Assembly: GCA_964036315.1 (NCBI GenBank)
Contig: OZ038482.1
Coordinates: forward strand, 9,337,520-9,401,519
DNA: 64,000 bases
DNA from: Acanthosepion esculentum
Lineage: Eukaryota; Mollusca; Cephalopoda; Sepiida; Sepiidae
Direction: 5' to 3'
The position numbers and the translations under genes were made by a program. Of this stretch, positions 21,653 through 31,269 are shown piece by piece (the stretch's first letter is position 1; every line of letters starts with the position of its first letter). The notes beneath the pieces were generated by a model. The model was not told the DNA's origin and did not search any database. It saw only the letters and a program-made list of their open reading frames with translations.

Positions 21653-21732
21653 TTAGGTTGGTGCAAAAATAATGTCGTTTTCTCACATATGTTACTTATG
21701 TAAATAACGACATTATTTTTGCACCAACCTAA
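21653..21732. mobile_element. 80-bp palindromic mariner MITE (MADE1-like), TA target duplication
   Basis: Begins TTAGGTTGGTGCAAAAATAA and ends with its reverse complement, flanked by TA at 21651-21652 and 21733-21734. About 37-bp arms surround a small centre. Both the terminal sequence and the exact length of 80 bp match the known MADE1-type palindromes derived from mariner. Non-coding. A small plus-strand frame (21437-21703) that ends in it is fortuitous. Confidence 0.93.
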
Positions 21733-21734
21733 TA

Positions 21735-21895
21735 ACTAATATAGGAAGAATTTTTCTAAATTTAATTCATAAACACTTTAAGCATTTACCAACACTAAAA
21801 AAAGACTTTTTTTAAAAACATAAACAATCTTAAAATCAGTTATAGCTTCGTTAATATCATATACACATTCATCTCCCATCATGACAGCATTATAT
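21735..21895. other. No recognisable feature
   Basis: AT-rich segment between the mariner MITE and the LINE L relic. Confidence 0.35.
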
Positions 21896-21943
21896 TAAAC
21901 AAGGGGAGAGATCAGTTGCAAGATTTTTGGAGGTGTATCTATA

Positions 21944-22083
21944 TAGACCCACTGGAGTGACAGGGTGTAATCGATTTTTATTTTTTCCTCAGATTAGTAC
22001 TTTTGCAGTAGTGTGTAGTAATATGAATCTATTTTCGGCGTGTTTGATGAAATTTGTTTGGCCTTGAAAAATATTGCGTCATC
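21944..22083. repeat. 140-bp block, copy 1 (inside the LINE reverse transcriptase)
   Basis: Identical in length to 22403-22542 with about 8 substitutions and no indels. It starts TAGACCCACTGGAGTGACAG and ends ATATTGCGTCATC. It separates the VDDA codons from the RYTSKNL codons of the reverse transcriptase, so most of it is an insertion relative to the family. Confidence 0.92.
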
Positions 22084-22337
22084 TACATGGATATTCACTA
22101 AATATCGAAGTATGCCCGTAGTGATATAATTAATATAAAGCAGAGAGAGGGTTGGACTGACAAGCAAACATTGGAGACGCCTTCGTTTATCTCCTCGGCC
22201 TCGGAGGGCTGGCCATTAACAGCTACCTTCATTTGCCTTTTAGGAAGGACTTGATAATAAATAAATCTTTCAGTGATTCCATTGCTGGAGAGCTTGTGCA
22301 GCAACTCCCTATGCCACACTTTCTGAAAATATATCTA

Positions 22338-22892
22338 CACCCTTGTGCAAATTAATCGAAACAACCGCTTTAGTTTCCTTTCTTTCACCACACGGTCAGC
22401 TTTAGACCCACTGGAGTGACAGGTTGTAATCGATTTCTATTTTTTCCTCAGATTAGGTCATTTGCAGTAGTGTGTAGTAATATGAATTTATTTTCGGGGT
22501 GTATGATGAAATTTGTTTGGCCTTGAAAAATATTGCGTCATCCGTGATTGCATCTGATTTTCATCACGCCCAGACACTATTGTCTCGATTGTCGATTAGT
22601 TATCCTACGGCCATTGTCTGTGATGGACGTTACTCCAAGGAAGCGTACGAAAGTTGTAACGCTGCACGAACACAACGGAAAGCCTTGCCAGTGAGCAAAT
22701 CAAAGTACTATCGACTGGCTTGGAAACTCTTCTGATTTAAATCCAATCGAGAATCTGTGGTTCATCTGCAAGAAACGACTTTGTGGAATGGACATACGAA
22801 GTGCTAACGTGTGCACTGGGTCATGTTTCATTGGAAAAATACGAAAGAAAACGGAATTATTCGTTTTGTTTCAATTAATTTGCACAAGGGTG
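22338..22892 (+). mobile_element. Tc1-like transposon, internally deleted, 555 bp
   Basis: Flanked by the TA target duplication (22336-22337 and 22893-22894). Perfect terminal inverted repeats start CACCCTTGTGCAAATTAAT at the left and end ATTAATTTGCACAAGGGTG at the right. Inside, plus-strand codons from 22623 read MDVTPRKRTKVVTLHEHNGK, the N-terminal DNA-binding start of a Tc1-type transposase. A deletion then jumps to DWLGNSSDLNPIENLW and FICKKRLCGMD, the C-terminal block that carries the last catalytic acidic residue (DLNPIENLW). The catalytic middle is gone, so it could move only in trans. It also carries a 140-bp block shared with the host LINE. It is inserted in the reverse transcriptase of LINE L. 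Confidence 0.93.
22403..22542. repeat. 140-bp block, copy 2 (inside the Tc1-like element)
   Basis: Direct copy of 21944-22083, lying in the untranslated 5' part of the Tc1-like element between the left inverted repeat and the transposase start. Confidence 0.92.
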
Positions 22893-24124
22893 TAATGAGA
22901 TCATCCTTGTGATGTGTCTATTATCTAATGCCTCGCTGATTCTCTTAGTAATGGCAATTTGGATATCAGCAATGGACACATCAGATTGAAATCCATATTG
23001 TTTGTTACTCAAAAGGTCGTTCTTGTTGATGTTCTTGTCAACTTTCCTGTTGATGATACCCACAAAGAGCTTGCTGATGACACTGAGGAGGCTGATATCG
23101 GGGATGAACATCCACCCGCATTTTTAAAACCTAGGCATACACTTGAAACCTTCCATAGCCTTGGGACGGATTTCTCTTTTGGGCAGAGGTTGAATAATTT
23201 TTCAAAAATCGGAGATAAATCAGAGCCAATATTCTTAAAGACAACTACTGGGATTTTATCTTAACTAGTAGCCTTCTTAGGATTAAGGCTTTTTATAAGT
23301 CTTGAGACTTTTCGGGTGTGCTCTGTGAGACGTGGGAAGACGACAAGAGGATGGCCCTTGTCATCTAACATTGAGTTAGAGGCAAAGATTGAGGTAAAGA
23401 GCTTTGCCTTATCTGATGAGGGTGAGATAACTTCAGGACCATTTATGATAGTAGGCAATGATGTTTTGCCTTTATTCAGAATTTGGTTGAAGATCTTCAA
23501 GAACTTTCGAAATTCAATTTGTTTGCTTTCAACCTAGACCTGGACTACTTGTACATAGCTATAATTTGCATTTTCGAGAACTTTCTTGAAATGATTGCAG
23601 GCAATTCTGAATGCAGTCCTACTACACAATTCGCCGTGATATATATTTTAGTAGCCGTTACCGTTACGGGGAGCTATGGAAACATGGATGAACCAGGACT
23701 GGCTGTTTGGTATTTTCTTGAGTTTTTTTTTTCTGTGGTATAAAACTCTTCATTTCAGAAAGGATCCATTCTGAGACAAGAGCAGCCGTTTTAGAGACCG
23801 TATGTTTGAAGAAGTCTGAGAGAGAAGCTTCTGCCATGTAAGATCTGAAGAATCCTAGTCAGCTTTCATTTACATGAAAATCATTCTATGCTTTTGTTTT
23901 GGCATTAACTTTCACGCTAACGAATGAATGAACTGACGTATCAAGAAGTCGGGTTTGGTTTCGAGAATATGGAATTCTACCTCTGGGAAGTTGGAACGGT
24001 GACCCCTCACATTGGTGTAAAAGGTTTTGAAGAAATGGGGTCTGTTTTTGTTTTTGTTGGTTTGGGTTTGATTCTTTTGTTTGCTTTTGTTGTCCAGTTC
24101 AGTTATGTGCTGTGCGTTATACAC

Positions 24125-24345
24125 GCTTAGGCGATCATGTATCTTTCGATACATGACTGACAAAGCAGATTTTTTCCCACAGTAGGTTCTTTCTGCGGTA
24201 GACCAGTTGCCATCCAAGGCTATAGAACCCGGTCTGTCCTGCTATTTACTCTTAGCTGGGAGGAGACGAAGAGGATTCATACCTTTCCCAAAGATAATTA
24301 GCACGTAAGTGAATGTAATGGATTCGATTGGAATTCGACTTTTGT
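24125..24345 (-). mobile_element. SINE family A, copy 2
   Basis: Minus-strand order: tRNA-like GAATTCCAATCG, GGTATGAATCCTCTTCGTCT, AATAGCAGGACAGACCGGGT, GCCTTGGATGGCAACTGG. A 3' extension then has CCTACTGTGGGAAAAAATCT and CATGTATCGAAAGATACATG. The same extension is present in the copy at 28350. It lies immediately upstream of the LINE L endonuclease start. Confidence 0.8.
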
Positions 24346-24904
24346 AATGGATTGGAATGGATTCGATTTTTGTTGTACACATGATTGAATAACATATGTG
24401 AAGACGAGACAGTGAAACAATCACACCCACAGGTAGCGAGTGCATCAACGACCTGGATTGAATTTTCCGGAAGTAAAGCTGTAACTGTACTCTTCATCAT
24501 GGCATCGGGAGACTACTGCCCGGTCCAAAAGTCATTCACAAAATGACAGTACAATTGCCTCGATATTACACACCTGCTGATAGGATAGCATCCTCAGAAT
24601 TTACTTAATTTAGGTTCAGATGTCTATCAGGAGGATAACGTCAACCCAGAAAACGATACCTCCAGAACTCTTAATGAAGAAACAAATAGTCTAGGAAAGA
24701 ACATACAGTTTTGATCTCCTGAATGAACACATTTCGACCATTGAGAAATGACGGCAACAGAACTACTTGGGTCAGCATCATCGTGTCTCAGCTGGGAGTG
24801 CAGGCACCAAGACATACTTGCCTGTATGTAGGGACCAAAAGACCTACTGATGGGAGGGGCGTTGCATAGGTTGTTTAGGAGTGCACCAACATCCTTTACT
24901 CCCA
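24346..24904. other. No recognisable gene
   Basis: A direct repeat of AATGGATTCGATT occurs at 24318-24367. Minus-strand frames of 68-113 codons have no domain I recognise, and the longest runs into the CA tract. Confidence 0.4.
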
Positions 24905-24983
<79 letters not shown>

Positions 24984-24985
24984 AT
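24905..24985. repeat. (CA)n(TA)n microsatellite
   Basis: About 33 CA units followed by a short TA run. Confidence 0.97.
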
Positions 24986-25179
24986 AAAATATATTTTTAA
25001 TTTATGCTATATTTATTTAAAGTGCTCAATATCAGGGATAGAGCGTATGTAAATATAAAAGTGAACATTGAAGTCAACACCAAAGTTTCTGAGATAATTT
25101 TCATGCTAATTGCAATATTGCATTTCACATGAAACAGACTGTTGTCTCTGGGTGTTGATTTCAATGTCCACTTCAATGT

Positions 25180-25215
<36 letters not shown>
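24986..25215. mobile_element. Diverged foldback element, relative of 11021-11170
   Basis: Shares TGCTATATTTAT, GATAGAGCGT, TAAATATAAAAGTGAACAT and GAAACAGACTGT with the hairpin region at 10950-11170. The arms are less well matched here, and the element ends in a TA tract at 25181-25215. Confidence 0.7.
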
Positions 25216-25217
<2 letters not shown>

Positions 25218-25407
25218 AGTATGTGGTGCAGTTCAATTTACATTACATGAATCATTCATACAAAAAGCAGATAGTGAAGTTAATGATATAAATGGCAAGT
25301 ATTGTTTGGGAGAGTGATTCTTGCCATTTATATCATTAACTTCCCTATCTGCTTTTTGTATGAATGATTCATGTAATGTAAATTGAACTGCACCACATAC
25401 TTGATAT
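25212..25407. mobile_element. Foldback hairpin, 87-bp arms
   Basis: Arms 25212-25298 and 25321-25407 are inverted repeats with about one mismatch and a 22-bp loop. Left end ATATCAAGTATGTGGTGCAG, right end its reverse complement. Part of the loop and right arm recurs at 25834-25913. No coding potential. Confidence 0.92.
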
Positions 25408-25833
25408 TAAAATAACTGATCCGAAGAGCAAATTTCTGATAATAACGGCGACATTCCACTATTTATTGAACAATTATGTTCATGCCACATTGACTGAAAA
25501 GAAACCTACCTCTACAAAAGAATTCTCATATTACTATATTAGTACAAAAACGCACAATTTAAAATTTAAAAAATTCAACCTCTGCGTTGCGAGCACACGC
25601 TCCAAAATTTCTCACAGTTAACAATAACACATTTCTAAAAAACATATTTCGAATACATCTTAACTTTCGTTGTCCTGTTATTACCTGGATGTAAAAAAGA
25701 AATATCTATTTCCATACCTGAGGATGATTTTATGCACAATCGAAAGCTTGTAGTAAAAAAAGACCTTATACAACTGGAATTTATAAACAGGGATCATAAC
25801 ATTCATTTACAGATTCGAGGTTAATGTATTTTA
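25408..25833. other. No recognisable feature
   Basis: AT-rich sequence with no domains. The words CCTGAGGATGATTTTATGCACAATCGAAAGC near 25720-25748 could be a transposon tail (written in part only) but match nothing firm. Confidence 0.35.
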
Positions 25834-25912
25834 TTAAAAATTGTTTGCGAGAGTGATTCTTGCCATTTACATCATTAACTTCACTATCTGCTTTTTGTAT
25901 GAATGATTCATG

Positions 25913-25913
<1 letters not shown>
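25834..25913. mobile_element. Partial copy of the 87-bp-arm foldback
   Basis: Repeats the loop (TTGGGAGAGTGATTC type) and about 60 bp of the right arm, ending at ATTCATGTAAT where a TA tract starts. Confidence 0.85.

Positions 25914-25969
<56 letters not shown>
25914..25969. repeat. (TA)n microsatellite
   Basis: About 28 TA units. The right flank (GAGAAATATAATCTTAAAATG to 26010) matches the flank of the TA tract at 10944, tying TA expansion to the foldback family. Confidence 0.97.
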
Positions 25970-25970
<1 letters not shown>

Positions 25971-26339
25971 AGAAATATAATCTTAAAATGTGCTATATTT
26001 ATGGGATAAAGTGCTCGATTCAACATTTATTGACTGAGTAGCCAGTGCTACTGTCAGTTAGAATTTATTAAATCTTTCTATTAAAAGTTTTTTTCAGGAA
26101 AATAGGTTTCTGAAGTCCACTAGCTGTTATTGCTCTTTCCAGTATTGGTGGGTGTAGAATGGCATACAGCTTTGGGGTTAAAATGAAATGATTTACCCAT
26201 ACCAAGAAGATTAATGAAGGATGATAATGACAAGGAAACCAATACAAGGTTCAAGAGGTTTACAAGTCCACATGTTTATGATGAATGCCGTGTGTGATAT
26301 GAATGAAAGAGTAACCGGCAGGAAATCAAGATTTTGAGG
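25970..26339. other. Foldback-family flank, then unassigned
   Basis: 25970-26010 matches 10944-10990. The rest is unrecognised. Confidence 0.4.
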
Positions 26340-26570
26340 ATAAGCGGGGAAGATAATTTGAAGAGGACAAAATTGTAGTGTTCGGGGAAACATCAACTAT
26401 GGCTGTCTGTTCCATAGAGTGGCAGTTTTGGGGAAAAAGCTTCCTGAGTGGAATTTTCTCCTTACATTTAAAATATGGAGGAAATAAGGATGATTTAACT
26501 TTATGGAAGTGGCATGGCATATAAAAGTCTGAACTGGTTGAACGAAAGAAGTGAACTTGCCTAAACATTA
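26340..26570 (-). pseudogene. LINE family L, degenerate C-terminal segment
   Basis: Minus-strand translation shows LRKLFPQNCHSMEQTAIVD and HFFRSTSSDFY. These correspond to the LFPRTARLWNSLPRGCFPD-type region and to the same part of the copy at 46440-47015 (FLSSTSSDLY). Heavily decayed. Confidence 0.65.
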
Positions 26571-27294
26571 TGTGAATAAAACTTCTGTGAAAAAACAGGC
26601 ACACACACATACACACACACATGCACTATATATTGTATGTAAACTTTCCCGTGCATAAGCATATGTATATATAAAAATGCAGATCAGATACATACATATA
26701 TGATCATATTCAAATGGTCACATGCATCCCACCACATACCTGTATGCATATCTGTGTGCATGTGGTGGTGCACATATCTGGAGAGAAATCCTTTGTGAGC
26801 TATTGAAGAATTGTTAATGTCTCCCAGTAATAAGAGGATTACTTTAGAATGAAGAATTATGCAATAAAATGTAGACTATTACCTAAATGATGAATCCAGA
26901 AGTGGGTTGTATTTTGTTAGCATATTCCCTGTAAATGGTAACAGAATTCAATTCCGATTGTCAGTCTTGCGTCATTTCCAAATTGAATCAGTAGTGGCTG
27001 TTGATTTTCTTTTCTTTTCGTTCCATGTCTTCTCTCAATGGCCCACAGATAAGAAGACCTAATAAATTTCTGAGATTATTGAAGATGTTATTCACAAGAT
27101 TCAATTAAATGGGATTAGAGAAAGGGAGATAACCAGAAATGAGCGCCATCTACATTGGATAAATAATCTTGAAAAACCATGGCATCAGTTTGTCTGACTT
27201 TGTATGTGAGTTTCTCTGTGAAGAAATGCCAAATAGATCTCAGCCTGAACTTCCAAGAATTATGTTTTGTATTCCCTATTTTGTCAGAAATAAT
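26571..27294. other. No recognisable gene; small CA/TA tracts
   Basis: 26599-26625 CA-rich, 26660-26700 TA-rich, 26715-26775 CATG/TGCA-rich. Nothing else recognised. Confidence 0.4.
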
Positions 27295-27420
27295 GGTTAG
27301 TGGCTTGAAACAAGTTTGAATTCCAATATGAATCCATCTCTTCTCCCCCAGCTATGGGTTAAATTGTAGGACAAACTGGGATTATCAACCTTGTTGGTAA
27401 TAAGTCTAGGAGAAGGAAAA
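27295..27420 (+). mobile_element. SINE family A, partial copy 3
   Basis: GTTTGAATTCCAATATGAATC joins the B-box region directly to the body by deletion, followed by CCATCTCTTCTCCCCCAGCT and TGGGATTATCAACCTTGTTG. Confidence 0.65.
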
Positions 27421-27573
27421 CTCTGAATTCCCAAACTTGAGTAGATGAAACTTGAGTTAGCATAGGAACATGTGCTTATCTGAGAGAAGGAAAACCAACC
27501 TAGAGTTTGAGAGTGAAGACAATCAACCCCATCCCATGGAAAAATGTGATTACAGAAACCTCAATAAAAGACC
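27421..27573. other. Unassigned
   Basis: Leads into the 29-bp array. No feature recognised. Confidence 0.3.
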
Positions 27574-28022
27574 TTCTGCACTATGAGCAGGACATCAAAG
27601 ACACTGAAGATACAGGCAAGACATCAAATACACTGATATAAGCAGGACATCAAAGACACTGAAGATATGAACAGGGCATCAAATCCACTGAATACAAGCA
27701 GGACATTAAAGACACTGAAGATATGAGCAAGGCATCAACAACACTGAAGATATGACCAGGGCATTGAGTCCACTGAATCGACAAGCAAGACATCAAATAC
27801 TCTGATGATATGAGCAGGACATCAAAGACACTTAAGATATGAGCAGGATATCAAAGACACTGATGATTTCAGCAGGACATCAGATCCACTGAAGATATGA
27901 GCAGGGCATCAAATCCATTGAAGATACAAGCAAGACATCAAATACCCTGATGATATGAGCAGGACATCAAAGACACAGAAAATATAAACAGGACACCAAA
28001 GACACTGAAGATATGAGCAGAA
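27574..28022. repeat. 29-bp minisatellite, about 15 copies
   Basis: Unit GAGCAGGACATCAAAG plus ACACTGAAGATAT, with frequent variants (AAGCAAGACATCAAATAC, GGGCATCAAATCC) that alternate with the main form. This hints at a two-unit higher order. The period is not a multiple of three and the array has no continuous frame. Confidence 0.93.
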
Positions 28023-28349
28023 TTCTGGAAGTGGAAAGATCTGAACCAATATCTGCACATATTGCACAAATTACTGAACGTATTTTAAGGATGGTGACTT
28101 GAAATAAACCCTGAGAAGTGGACATGCATCAGTTGTCAATTATGGTATTTTGAATCACACGGTAGAGAAAATACTATAAATAAATATATAAATTTATATA
28201 AAAAATGAAAATACTTTTGATACACCCAAATATATTATGATAATACTAATAATATAGTGGTGTTGTAGATAGTCTTTAAATACGTACAACAGTTCAGCTT
28301 TGGAGTAAAGATCTAGAAACAACCTGATAAACAATAATAACATTAGCAA
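28023..28349. other. No recognisable feature
   Basis: AT-rich. The 91-codon minus frame overlaps the SINE and has no domain. Confidence 0.35.
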
Positions 28350-28945
28350 TACGTTGTCGTGTAATGGATATTGGCTTGGAGTGAGAACTTGGAGAGCAGA
28401 GTTCGAATTCCAGTCAAGTTCATTAGATTCACTTATGCACAAATAGCCTTGGGAAGGGTATGAATCCATCTCCTCTCTCCCTAGCTATAGGTTGAATAGC
28501 AGGATAGACTGGGTTCTTTAGCCATGGTTGGCAATCAATCTACCAAAGAAAGAAATGGTAACCTACTGTGGGCAAAAAAGTCTGCATCGTCAGCCATGTA
28601 TCGAAAGATACATGATCACCCAATTGTGTATCACGTATGGCACTTAACTGAATGAATACAGAGGATTCATATTCTTTCAATATGTATGTAAAATAAGCTT
28701 TAGAGTAAAGATTATTAAACAAAACTATAATCATTTCGATAAATCCTAATATTTGAATTGGTGCCTAAGAAATTTCAAGCCAGCTATACGTTTTTGAAAC
28801 AGTAGCCAGCTATACGTTTTTGAAACAATGATGTTGCCAACTATACATTTTTGATATATCTAGTAAATACTGGATCTGGCATTAAATAACCCATAGTGGT
28901 TGATATGCCATAAAACCCCAAACAAACAAACAAACAAATAAGAAA
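28350..28945 (+). mobile_element. SINE family A, longest copy with CAAA tail
   Basis: tRNA-like head with B box GAGTTCGAATTCCAGTC (about 28398-28414), body GGTATGAATCCATCTCCTCT, AATAGCAGGATAGACTGGGT, and the extension CCTACTGTGGGCAAAAAAGT with GTATCGAAAGATACATGATC. The 3' end is ATTAAATAACCCATAGTGG, TTGATATGCCATAAAAC and (CAAA)n at 28920-28945. Between them three direct repeats of about 30 bp (CCAGCTATACGTTTTTGAAA type, 28780-28857) have been inserted or amplified. The shared 3' end with family B suggests the same partner LINE. Confidence 0.75.
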
Positions 28946-29879
28946 TTTCAAATTTTTTTCCCAATGAAAACCCGAAGAAAATATTGGCTAAAAACGTGAA
29001 ATTTTCATGAGTTTAAACTAGTATATATAAATGTTGGCTTTAGATTTTATGCAAATATTTTGGCTCAACAATTGAAGACCTTCTTATGTTTAAATTTCTA
29101 CATTTATTGAATTATTTATACAGAGCTATTGAGATTTATTGTTATAGGAAATGCAGATTTTCAAAATTGTACAACTGGCATCAGAAAACGAATTTAGCAG
29201 TAAAATGTTTATCTAAAGCCATATAAAAATTTCTTCAAATTAATTTAGATATACATTGGGATGGTGTATGAAATCCATTATGTCTCTTACAATAAGAAAT
29301 ATAATGAAGAAAAATATTATCAGGATTTTCTTTCAAACTGAATGGAAATTAAAATATAATTTATTCAACAAGCAGAAAAAGCTAAAACTTTGTTTCTATC
29401 ATTTGCTTCATCCAGTGGGCTCCTTGCCCTTCCTCATTTGTACATTCAGTCATTTGAAAATTTTCATTCTTTCTCTCCACTTCACTTTCTTATTGGTCAT
29501 GCTAATAATGAGTTCTGTTCATAAAACACAGCAATCAAAACAATAAACATAAGGATGCTAGTCTGACTCATTTATGGAATAAAGAATTAGGAATAAAAAT
29601 ATTTGCTATCTTCTTTATAAGTTTCTATTTTTACAAAAGGAATTATTTTTCCTTATATTTGCCAAAACTGAAAACCTAACTTTGATGAAAATTGATTTTT
29701 TTTTCTGAAGTTGCAGTGCATCATGGGTATTAAATCTTATCTTTGCCCTTGGCTTCTTGATTTGTAAGAAAGAAAATACTATTTGATGGTTTCTATATTT
29801 CCTTCACATTAAAATTACTTCTAGAAATAAATTAGTTGATGCCAAATATAGAGAAAAAAGTATTTTTCATTTTTATAAT
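28946..29879. other. No recognisable feature
   Basis: AT-rich. A 96-codon plus frame at 29256-29546 is low in complexity and matches nothing I know. Confidence 0.4.
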
Positions 29880-30150
29880 GGTATCTGGATATTTTTACGA
29901 GGGCGCTTGAATATCACCATGTTGGTTCACAAATCAAATGCTATCTGGATACTTTTATAAGAATATGTGAATATTTTAGGAGGTACCTGAATATTACGGA
30001 GTTGGTTTAGAAATCAAATGCTATCTGGATACTTTTATAAGAATATGTGCATGTTTTAGGAGGTACCTGAATATTACAGAGTTGGTTTAGAAAACAAAGG
30101 ATATATAGATATTTTTATAAGGGTTAATACAAAGTTAGTTCACAAATCAA
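29880..30150. repeat. 80-bp tandem repeat, about 3.4 copies
   Basis: Unit ATCTGGATACTTTTATAAGA ... GAGTTGGTTTAGAAATCAAA. The first copy is shortened to 60 bp and the last is partial and diverged. It abuts the T-run that starts LINE L at 30158. Confidence 0.88.
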
Positions 30151-30157
30151 AAAGTAC

Positions 30158-30720
30158 CCTTTTTTTTACAATGATGTTCATCCTGTTCAAAGCCCTGGAG
30201 CCACTCAAGGTAGAGAGTTACAGAGTAAGAGACACTGTTTATGGAGATACGTGGGGAAGATAACAGTTAACTCTAGACTTGAACAGGTCAAGATTGCAGA
30301 AATTGGCGAATCATTTTCTTGGGAGTTGGTTCTACAGAGCAGCAGTTCATCGGAAGAAGTGGTTCATGTGTGTAAGCTACATCTCACCAATGGAATACGA
30401 AGTGAATGAGGGCGGTTTGCTACAATAGGCATTTTCAAGTACATGAAAGCTGACTGGGACTGTTCCAGATCTTACATGGCTGGAGCTTCTCTCTCAGACT
30501 TCTTCAAACATACGGCTTCCAAAAATGCTGCTCTTGTCTCAGAAGGGATCCTTTCTGAAATGAAGATTTTTTATACTGCAGAAAAATACCAGCAAATCGC
30601 GAACAGCCCATCCTGGTTCAATCCTATTGCAAAATAACTTCCCATAACAAACTACTACAATATCTATCACAGAAAAATGGTCAATTCCTTGTACCAAATA
30701 TTCAAGAATAAAAAATTGAA
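30158..30720. pseudogene. LINE family L copy with internal inversion
   Basis: 30158-30440 is the 3' end on the minus strand, preceded by a T-run (poly(A) tail on the minus strand), with the same landmarks as the copy at 14963. From 30443 the orientation flips: the plus strand encodes the endonuclease-RT linker (DCSRSYMAGASLSDFFKHTA, SKNAALVSEGILSEMKIFYT, then YQQIANSPSWFNP, 30443-30637) and YYNIYHRKM beyond. A 5' segment inverted relative to the 3' segment is the outcome expected from twin priming during LINE insertion. Confidence 0.85.
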
Positions 30721-31269
30721 GATCAAAATCTTAATTCTATAGCATTTTGGACTTTTGTCTCAATTTTTGTAATCCATATTGGATAATATAATTGCAGTGG
30801 ATTGGTAAATAGGATTGTACCTATTTGCATATGTTAAGTACAAGAGAAATAAAGTGTATCGTAAACAAAGAGACTGGTGGAAGTTGATGACTTATCACAG
30901 GTCGTAGAACAACACGATACAACAATACAAGGTTTAAATTGCTTGGATGAAACAGAATTTATTGAGCCTTGGATCCGATGTTTTGCCACCCAGGTATGGT
31001 TAAAAAATTGAAAGAAGCAAGGCAAGAGGGGGGATAAAATAAAATAACTGACTACTTCCTAGCTTTGGCAGGTTGTGAAGCTACAATGAAAATTTGTTAT
31101 GCTATACCAAACAAATGGAGAAGTTGACTTTAGTCAAAATTCCTGAAATTATAAAATTTGCAACCTGGAAACAAACTTATCATAGTAGAAAGAATCAAAT
31201 TTCTGTCCATTTATCAGAAACATGATGCATTTGGGACATTTGTCTCAATTCTTTTAATCCATATTGAAT
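30721..31269. other. No recognisable feature
   Basis: Includes a partial direct repeat: ATTTGGACTTTTGTCTCAATTTTTGTAATCCATATTGGATAATAT-like words at 30742-30788 recur at 31222-31273. No coding content. Confidence 0.4.

Larger units (their letters stand above)
21896..24060 (-). pseudogene. LINE family L, endonuclease start to reverse transcriptase, interrupted
   Basis: The most complete family L copy, read right to left. At about 24050-23935 comes the start of an apurinic-type endonuclease (FYTNVRGHRSNFPEVE, HILETKPDFLI), then most of the endonuclease is deleted. The linker follows at about 23860-23520 (KTAALVSEWILSEMKSF), with SLPTIINGPEVISPSSDKAK and SRLIKSLNPKKATS at 23465-23261. Reverse transcriptase has ISLLSVISKLFVGIINRKVD, LLSNKQYGFQSDVSIADIQ and ISEALDNRHI at 23100-22900. 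It is then split by a Tc1-like element at 22338-22892 and resumes with VWHRELLHKLSSNGITERF and VNGQPSEAEEINEGV. A degenerate catalytic box IHVDDA stands near 22080, followed by a foreign 140-bp block and RYTSKNLATDLS. Frameshifts and insertions make it inactive. It matches the CR1/jockey group of non-LTR elements, but the exact clade is uncertain. Confidence 0.9.

Noticed and set aside
22875..23264. 101-codon plus-strand frame opposite the LINE L reverse transcriptase
   Set aside because: The minus-strand translation matches conserved reverse transcriptase blocks, so the plus frame is antisense noise.
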